Part shown: positions 8,003 through 12,099 of the stretch, piece after piece
Numbering within the stretch: position 1 is the stretch's first letter
Layout of the letters: every line of letters starts with the position of its first letter
Source of the DNA: Pyrinomonadaceae bacterium
Lineage (GTDB): Bacteria > Acidobacteriota > Blastocatellia > Pyrinomonadales > Pyrinomonadaceae
Reading direction: 5' to 3'
NCBI GenBank assembly: GCA_013695245.1
Contig: JACDAW010000202.1
Span: forward strand, 1-12,099
DNA length: 12,099 bases
Notes under the pieces: generated by a model
Told to the model about the DNA's origin: nothing
Database searches by the model: none
Seen by the model: only the letters and a program-made list of their open reading frames with translations
Position numbers and translations under genes: made by a program

Positions 8003-8455
8003 ATGTCAGAGCTAAGCGATCTTTACCAGCAGGTAATTCTCGATCACAACAAAAAGCCGCGTAACTTTCGCAGGCTTGAGACGGCGAATCGCAAAGCCGA
8101 CGGTCACAATCCACTGTGCGGCGATCAACTGTCGGTTTATTTGCAGATGGAAGACGATGTGGTGCGAGACGTGAGCTTTGAGGGCACGGGCTGCGCGATC
8201 TCAAAAGCGGCGGCGAGCATGATGACGCAGAGCGTGAAAGGTAAAACGCGCGTTGAAGCCGAAACGCTGTTTGATGAATTTCACCGGATGGTGACGGGCG
8301 AATTAGATGAAGAAGCGACACCTAATAATCTCGGACGATTAAAGATTTTCGCGGGCGTGAGAGATTACCCGGCGCGCGTCAAATGCGCTTCGTTGTCGTG
8401 GCATACGATGCACGCCGCGCTAGTAGGTGAAGAAATGGCGACGACGGAAAGTTGA
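8003..8455 (+). CDS. sufU: SufU-type zinc-binding sulfur acceptor (IscU/NifU-like)
   Basis: SufU accepts the persulfide sulfur from SufS and passes it to the SufBCD scaffold; in Bacillus subtilis this uses a zinc site that swaps ligands with SufS. The 150-residue protein has the SufU ligand set C39, D41 (NPLCGDQL), C64 (GTGCAIS) and C128 (RVKCASLSWHT). The insert before the last cysteine (TPNNLGRLKIFAGVRDYPAR) is the hallmark separating SufU from IscU scaffolds, and the IscU LPPVK motif is absent. I chose the ATG at 8003, 7 nt after sufS, because the protein then begins MSELSDLYQQVILDHN as in homologues. An in-frame TTG at 7979 inside sufS would add eight residues with no support. Its presence beside sufS marks a SufS-SufU rather than SufS-SufE system. 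Confidence 0.95.
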   Translation: MSELSDLYQQVILDHNKKPRNFRRLETANRKADGHNPLCGDQLSVYLQMEDDVVRDVSFEGTGCAISKAAASMMTQSVKGKTRVEAETLFDEFHRMVTGELDEEATPNNLGRLKIFAGVRDYPARVKCASLSWHTMHAALVGEEMATTES

Positions 8456-8479
8456 AACATTTTCAGATTTATCGTACAG

Positions 8480-8514
8480 AAAAGACGGCGCGCGACGGCC
8501 GTCTTTTATTTTGC
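8480..8514 (+). terminator. Rho-independent terminator of the suf operon
   Basis: AAAAGACGGC (8480-8489) and GCCGTCTTTT (8498-8507) form a perfect 10-bp stem around an 8-nt loop, followed by ATTTTG. The hairpin starts 24 nt after the sufU stop and ends 27 nt before the M20 peptidase start. It most likely ends the suf transcript. The T-tract is short and mostly inside the stem, so termination may be incomplete. Confidence 0.85.
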
Positions 8515-8534
8515 GTCGAAGAGAATCGAAGAAG

Positions 8535-9704
8535 ATGAACTTTGTATTAAACCGTTCGATTGTTGCCGAACTCCGCTCGCACATCGAAGAGCGTCAATGG
8601 GCGATGCTTGATTTTACACGCGCGCTTGTTGAGTGTGAGTCGCCATCGGGAGACGCGGAGGGAAGTCGTTGTGTAGTTGAGTTGTTAGAATCTGAGACGC
8701 GAAAGCTTGACGCCGTTTCAAGCGTTGAGCGAGTTGAGATTCCCGGTTACGGTGAACACTTCCGCGTGCGTCTGTTCGATGATGGTAAAAGGGCGCGCAC
8801 GACGCTTGTGCTTGGGCACACGGATACAGTGCATCCGCACGGCTCAATCGCCGAGCGACCTTGGCGCGAAGAAAATGGGCGCATCTACGCGCCGGGAATT
8901 TTCGATATGAAAGTTAATTGTGCGCTCGCCCTTGAAGCTTTACGAGCGCTCTGCGCGCTTTCACTAAAACCGTCCCGCCCGCTCGTCCTTCTTCTCACGT
9001 GCGACGAAGAAGCGGGCAGCGCAACGGGGCGCGCGCTGGTGGAGGAGGAGGCGGCGCGCGCTGAATCTGTGCTTGTCATCGAGCCGTCTGCATCGGGCGG
9101 ACGTGCTAAAACAGCGCGCAAGGGTACATCACTTTACACAATGGAAGTTTACGGTCGGGCAGCACACGCAGGGCTTGATCCTGAGCGGGGCGCAAGCGCG
9201 ATTACGGAGTTGGCGCGGCAAACAATTCGTCTGGCAGGGTTGCAAGACTTAAGTCGCGGCACGACCATTAACGTCGGGCGCGTCGAAGGCGGCACAGCAT
9301 CAAACGTCGTCGCCGCGCACGCCAGAGCGGAGATTGACGTTCGTTTCAGCACAATGGCTGAAGCCGTTCGCGTTGAAAGAGAGCTGAAGTTATCAAAGAC
9401 ATTTGATGATCGAGTGCGGCTGATGGTGGAAGGCGGCGTTAATCGCCCGCCGCTTGAGCGCACGGAAGGAGTTGTTAGATTGTATGAAAAGGCGCGCGAG
9501 GTGGCAGCGTTGCTCGATATAAATTTAGGCGAGACAAGCGTTGGCGGAGCGTCTGACGGAAATTTTGCGGCGGCCATGGGCGCAGACGTGTTAGACGGGC
9601 TGGGAGTTGAGGGCGACGGCGCGCACTCGGCGCACGAACATATTTTAACGGATCGAATAGCTGAGCGCGGAGCTTTACTCGCCTCACTAATTGCGACACT
9701 GTGA
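8535..9704 (+). CDS. M20-family metallopeptidase, glutamate carboxypeptidase-like
   Basis: This 389-residue protein resembles the M20 peptidases of the carboxypeptidase G2 type, zinc enzymes that remove C-terminal or acyl-linked residues such as glutamate. H95 and D97 are in GHTDTVHPHG, D124 bridges the metals in PGIFDMK, E158 is the expected general base and E159 a metal ligand in CDEEAGS, E183 is in VIEPS, and H364 is in GAHSAHEH near the end. The segment from about 195 to 305, beginning KGTSLYTMEVYGRAAHAG, is the M20 dimerisation domain. No signal peptide is seen, so it is probably cytoplasmic. The frame is open upstream to 8427, but that start lies inside sufU and reads through the terminator; the ATG at 8535 follows GAAGAAG. 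The substrate is not determined; an acyl-amino-acid deacylase role is an alternative. Confidence 0.88.
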   Translation: MNFVLNRSIVAELRSHIEERQWAMLDFTRALVECESPSGDAEGSRCVVELLESETRKLDAVSSVERVEIPGYGEHFRVRLFDDGKRARTTLVLGHTDTVHPHGSIAERPWREENGRIYAPGIFDMKVNCALALEALRALCALSLKPSRPLVLLLTCDEEAGSATGRALVEEEAARAESVLVIEPSASGGRAKTARKGTSLYTMEVYGRAAHAGLDPERGASAITELARQTIRLAGLQDLSRGTTINVGRVEGGTASNVVAAHARAEIDVRFSTMAEAVRVERELKLSKTFDDRVRLMVEGGVNRPPLERTEGVVRLYEKAREVAALLDINLGETSVGGASDGNFAAAMGADVLDGLGVEGDGAHSAHEHILTDRIAERGALLASLIATL

Positions 9705-9731
9705 AGCGTTGCGTAATTTAAATAATAAGCT

Positions 9732-10217
9732 ATGAAAACGATTTTTCTTTTGCGACATGCGAAAGCGGTTCCGGGCGATGCGGCGACACGAGACTTTGAT
9801 CGCGCGTTAAGCAGGCGCGGGACGGAAGATGCTTTGCGCGTTGGTGAAATCATAAAGAAGCGAAACATTGAGCCGCAGTTGGTTTTATGTTCTCCGGCGA
9901 TGCGGACAAAGCAAACAATCGAGCTGGCGATTCAAAGTTCAAAACTGAAAGTTGAGGCGCAGTTTAACGAGCAGATTTATGACGCGAGCTTAAACGATCT
10001 ATTGAATGTTATCGAGTTGGTTGATAAGGAAGTTAATAGCTTGCTGCTCGTCGGACATAATCCGGGGATTGAAGAGTTGTTAAGATTTTTGACGGGCGAA
10101 GTTCGCCCCGTGCCGACAGCCGCGTTTGCGCGGATAGATGTGGAGAATGGTTTATGGAGCGAAGTGCGAACGCATCGCAGCAGTGGGCAACTTGCTTGGA
10201 TCATCAAACCCACTTAG
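9732..10217 (+). CDS. sixA: Phosphohistidine phosphatase SixA-like (histidine phosphatase superfamily)
   Basis: SixA removes phosphate from phosphohistidine; in E. coli its best supported targets are phosphotransfer proteins. The 161-residue protein starts MKTIFLLRHAKA with the phosphate-acceptor H9 in the RHA form of the RHG motif. R58 follows in SPAMRTKQT and the second catalytic histidine H109 is in VGHNPGIEELL. The short length, the AL..RG segment (about 25-30) and absence of an extra cap domain are typical of SixA rather than of phosphoglycerate mutases. No signal peptide is present. It lies 27 nt after the M20 gene and 24 nt before the NHL-M23 gene, so the three may share a transcript. 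No histidine kinase or PTS gene is adjacent, so the physiological target is open. Confidence 0.88.
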   Translation: MKTIFLLRHAKAVPGDAATRDFDRALSRRGTEDALRVGEIIKKRNIEPQLVLCSPAMRTKQTIELAIQSSKLKVEAQFNEQIYDASLNDLLNVIELVDKEVNSLLLVGHNPGIEELLRFLTGEVRPVPTAAFARIDVENGLWSEVRTHRSSGQLAWIIKPT

Positions 10218-10241
10218 CTCCCACAAGTCGGGCGTAATTTG

Positions 10242-12099
10242 ATGCGCAACATGAAAACGATCAAGCTTCTTCTTTTTCTGTTCGTATTGTCCGCGATCAG
10301 TTTTACATCTCTCTTCCTTCACCGTCGCGCCGATCGACGACGCTGGTTAAGGCAACCGCTTGCCATCACGCGAACGTTTGCGGGAGACGCGAATGTGCAA
10401 AGCGGCGCAATCTTTGATGAGCCTTTCGGTGTCGCTGTCGCTGCGGACGGAAACATCTTTCTGACGGATGGCGCGGCGAATCGTTTGTGGCGTATCTCAG
10501 CGAACGACGGTGATGCCCAAGTGATCACTGAAAACCTCAATACTCCTTCAGGACTCGCTCTTGCGCCCGACGGCACGCTTGTTATCGCCGATACAGGTTC
10601 ACACACGATCAAACGCTTTGACCCACGCAATAATTCGATCACGATCATTGCCGGTCGTGAAAACCTACACGGCTTCATTGATGGAACGGGCGATGCAGCG
10701 CGCTTTAACGCGCCTGTGGGCGTCGCGGTCGCAAAAGACAACCGCATTTATGTTGCTGACACTTACAACGACAGCATCCGTGTTATTGATCAGCAAAATG
10801 GGGTGACGACGCTGGCGGGGGGCGAACAAGGTTACGCCGATGCGGCCAACGGCGCGGATGCGCAATTCAACACGCCGTGCGGTATCTCTATCGCTCCTGA
10901 TTCCGCGTTGATAATTGCTGACACGGGAAACAATCGTTTACGCCGCGTTGAAGCGGGCGGGCGTGTCACAACGATTGCCGGGACGGGAGAAGCGACGGTG
11001 CGCGATGGCGTGGCGCTCGACGCGGCTTTCGATGCTCCGCTCGGAGTTGTTGCTGGAAACGATGGCGCGATCTTCGTCACCGACGCACATGGCTCGGCGG
11101 TGCGTGTGTTTCACTTCGGTGAAGCTTCTGTAAAAACACTCATCAGCGGAGAAGCGAAGTTAGAGTCTGTTGACGGCAAACTTGATCAAGCACGGGTAAA
11201 TCATCCCGCAGGTGTTGCCTTAACCTCAGACGATTCGCTCGTCGTTGCTGATGCGGGCAATAAACTACTGCGACTCCTGTTACGCGAAGAGGACGAGCGC
11301 GGACACATTCTTTCGTCCGAAAATCTTCCGCTCCGTCAAGCTACTGCTGAAAGGATGCGGCGCGCGGGCGAGCCGCGCTGGCCGTTTGATCCGCCGGAGA
11401 GAACGCGCGAGATAGCCGCTACTTTCGGCGAAGTGCGTGGCGAAGTTAAAGCCGGAAGCGATCAAGTGTGGTTTCACAACGGGCTTGACATACCCGGCAC
11501 ATACGGTGAGACGGTGCGCGCTGTGCGAAGTGAAAAGATATTGAATCCGCTCGCGGTTGAAAGCGTGGGCACGGCGCGTGAGCGTGTGCGCTTTCCCTCA
11601 ATGGGCTATGTTCATTTACGCGTCGGGCGCGACGCAAACGAACGAGAATTGGATGATGATCGCTTTGCTGTAGAGCGCGATGAAAAGGGAAAGGTTGTCG
11701 GCGTTCGCGTGCGGCGCGGAACTCGCTTCGCGGCGGGCGACGCATTGGGCACGCTTAATAATCAAAATCACATTCATCTGATCGCCGGGCCACTCAGTCA
11801 TGAGTTCAATGCTTTGTCCGCGCTCGAACTGCCCGGCGCGCGAGATACGATCCGCCCGACGTTTGATGAGCCGAGCGTGAGCTTTACTAAACCGGACGGA
11901 CAAATGTTTAACTCCGGTAACGAATCAAAAAATTCTTCTGGAAGCGATGAGCGAAAGAGAAGCGCGGATGAAAAGACAAACGTTGTGTATGGCGACGTGC
12001 GAATTGTGGTTCGGGCGTTTGATTCGATGGAAGGCAGCGCGGCGCGGCGTAAATTGGGAGTTTACAAGCTTGGTTATCAAGTGCTATTGCCTAATGGAT
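10242..12099 (+). CDS. Exported NHL-repeat / M23 (LytM-like) peptidase fusion, partial at the right edge
   Basis: The reading frame stays open to the window end, giving at least 619 residues. An N-terminal hydrophobic segment (about 8-26) indicates export or membrane anchoring. Six NHL repeats begin near residues 58, 99, 155, 209, 263 and 319, each with a P.G[VIL] start and an [AT]D...N-type turn, and would form a six-bladed beta propeller. From about 395 an M23 peptidase domain follows, with H412 and D416 (FHNGLDIPG), H458 (GYVHLRV) and H510-x-H512 (NHIHLIAGP), the expected zinc and catalytic set. A further beta-rich region starts near residue 580 (VVYGDVRIVVRAFDSMEG). Such enzymes cut peptidoglycan cross-links or peptides outside the cell, so the propeller may bind a partner or substrate. 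ATG 10242 or ATG 10251 could be the start. Confidence 0.82.
   Translation, partial: MRNMKTIKLLLFLFVLSAISFTSLFLHRRADRRRWLRQPLAITRTFAGDANVQSGAIFDEPFGVAVAADGNIFLTDGAANRLWRISANDGDAQVITENLNTPSGLALAPDGTLVIADTGSHTIKRFDPRNNSITIIAGRENLHGFIDGTGDAARFNAPVGVAVAKDNRIYVADTYNDSIRVIDQQNGVTTLAGGEQGYADAANGADAQFNTPCGISIAPDSALIIADTGNNRLRRVEAGGRVTTIAGTGEATVRDGVALDAAFDAPLGVVAGNDGAIFVTDAHGSAVRVFHFGEASVKTLISGEAKLESVDGKLDQARVNHPAGVALTSDDSLVVADAGNKLLRLLLREEDERGHILSSENLPLRQATAERMRRAGEPRWPFDPPERTREIAATFGEVRGEVKAGSDQVWFHNGLDIPGTYGETVRAVRSEKILNPLAVESVGTARERVRFPSMGYVHLRVGRDANERELDDDRFAVERDEKGKVVGVRVRRGTRFAAGDALGTLNNQNHIHLIAGPLSHEFNALSALELPGARDTIRPTFDEPSVSFTKPDGQMFNSGNESKNSSGSDERKRSADEKTNVVYGDVRIVVRAFDSMEGSAARRKLGVYKLGYQVLLPNG
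10422..11280 (+). repeat. Six NHL beta-propeller repeats within the coding sequence
   Basis: Protein-level repeats of about 28 residues recur every 41-56 residues. The opening motifs are DEPFGVAV, NTPSGLAL, NAPVGVAV, NTPCGISI, DAPLGVVA and NHPAGVAL, and each later has a (T/A)D segment and a hydrophobic closing strand. Six units make a complete propeller. The DNA copies are diverged, so this is an old domain duplication, not a recent tandem repeat. Confidence 0.8.

Noticed and set aside
8452..8479. TTGAAA followed 17 bp later by TACAGA as a promoter for the M20 gene.
   Set aside because: The -10 match is only three of six and the start would fall inside the terminator stem.
8427..8534. Upstream extension of the M20 peptidase frame to an ATG at 8427.
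   Set aside because: It overlaps the 3' end of sufU, reads through the terminator hairpin, and adds 36 basic residues not expected in the family.
9149..9868. Long minus-strand ORF (239 codons) opposite the M20 gene and the start of sixA.
   Set aside because: The translation is low-complexity, rich in Ser, Arg, Ala and Pro, as expected for the antisense of a GCG/CGC-rich gene, and it opposes two clear families.

Overview
The window is chromosomal DNA from a free-living Gram-negative-type bacterium. Its centre is a complete SUF iron-sulfur cluster assembly operon on the + strand (about 1711-8514). Gene content and codon style (frequent GCG/CGC, weak Shine-Dalgarno sites, an M23 enzyme fused to an NHL propeller) would fit Acidobacteriota, perhaps Blastocatellia. 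That placement is an inference from general resemblance, not a database result.

Left flank (1-1604), minus strand: a DUF4328-type multi-pass membrane protein (1604-888), a 67-codon remnant of a Uma2-family nuclease gene (751-548) that has lost its catalytic N-terminal part, and a small unrecognised single-pass membrane protein (465-130). This looks like a decaying accessory stretch.

Centre (1711-8514), plus strand: a sigma70-like promoter with 17-bp spacing overlaps an imperfect 27-bp dyad, which is a good candidate operator for the first gene, a cysteine-bearing Rrf2-family regulator. Then follow sufB, a DJ-1/PfpI (isonitrile-hydratase-like) gene, sufC, sufD, sufS and sufU. A strong hairpin terminator closes the operon. 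SufS mobilises sulfur from cysteine, SufU (zinc-binding type) accepts it, and the SufB-SufC-SufD scaffold builds the cluster. The Rrf2 protein probably senses cluster status and represses the operon. SufU rather than SufE is the sulfur acceptor, and the DJ-1 gene between sufB and sufC is the unusual element.

Right flank (8535-12099), plus strand: an M20-family metallopeptidase resembling glutamate carboxypeptidase, a SixA-like phosphohistidine phosphatase, and a large exported protein still open at the window edge. The last has an N-terminal membrane or signal segment, six NHL beta-propeller blades, and then an M23 (LytM-like) peptidase domain in which all five canonical active-site residues can be placed. 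These three genes are closely spaced but have no obvious functional link to SUF or to each other.

No rRNA, tRNA, CRISPR array or insertion sequence is seen. The most interesting items are the Rrf2 operator/promoter, the DJ-1 protein inside the suf operon, the Cx9Cx5C cysteine spacing of the regulator, and the NHL-M23 fusion.
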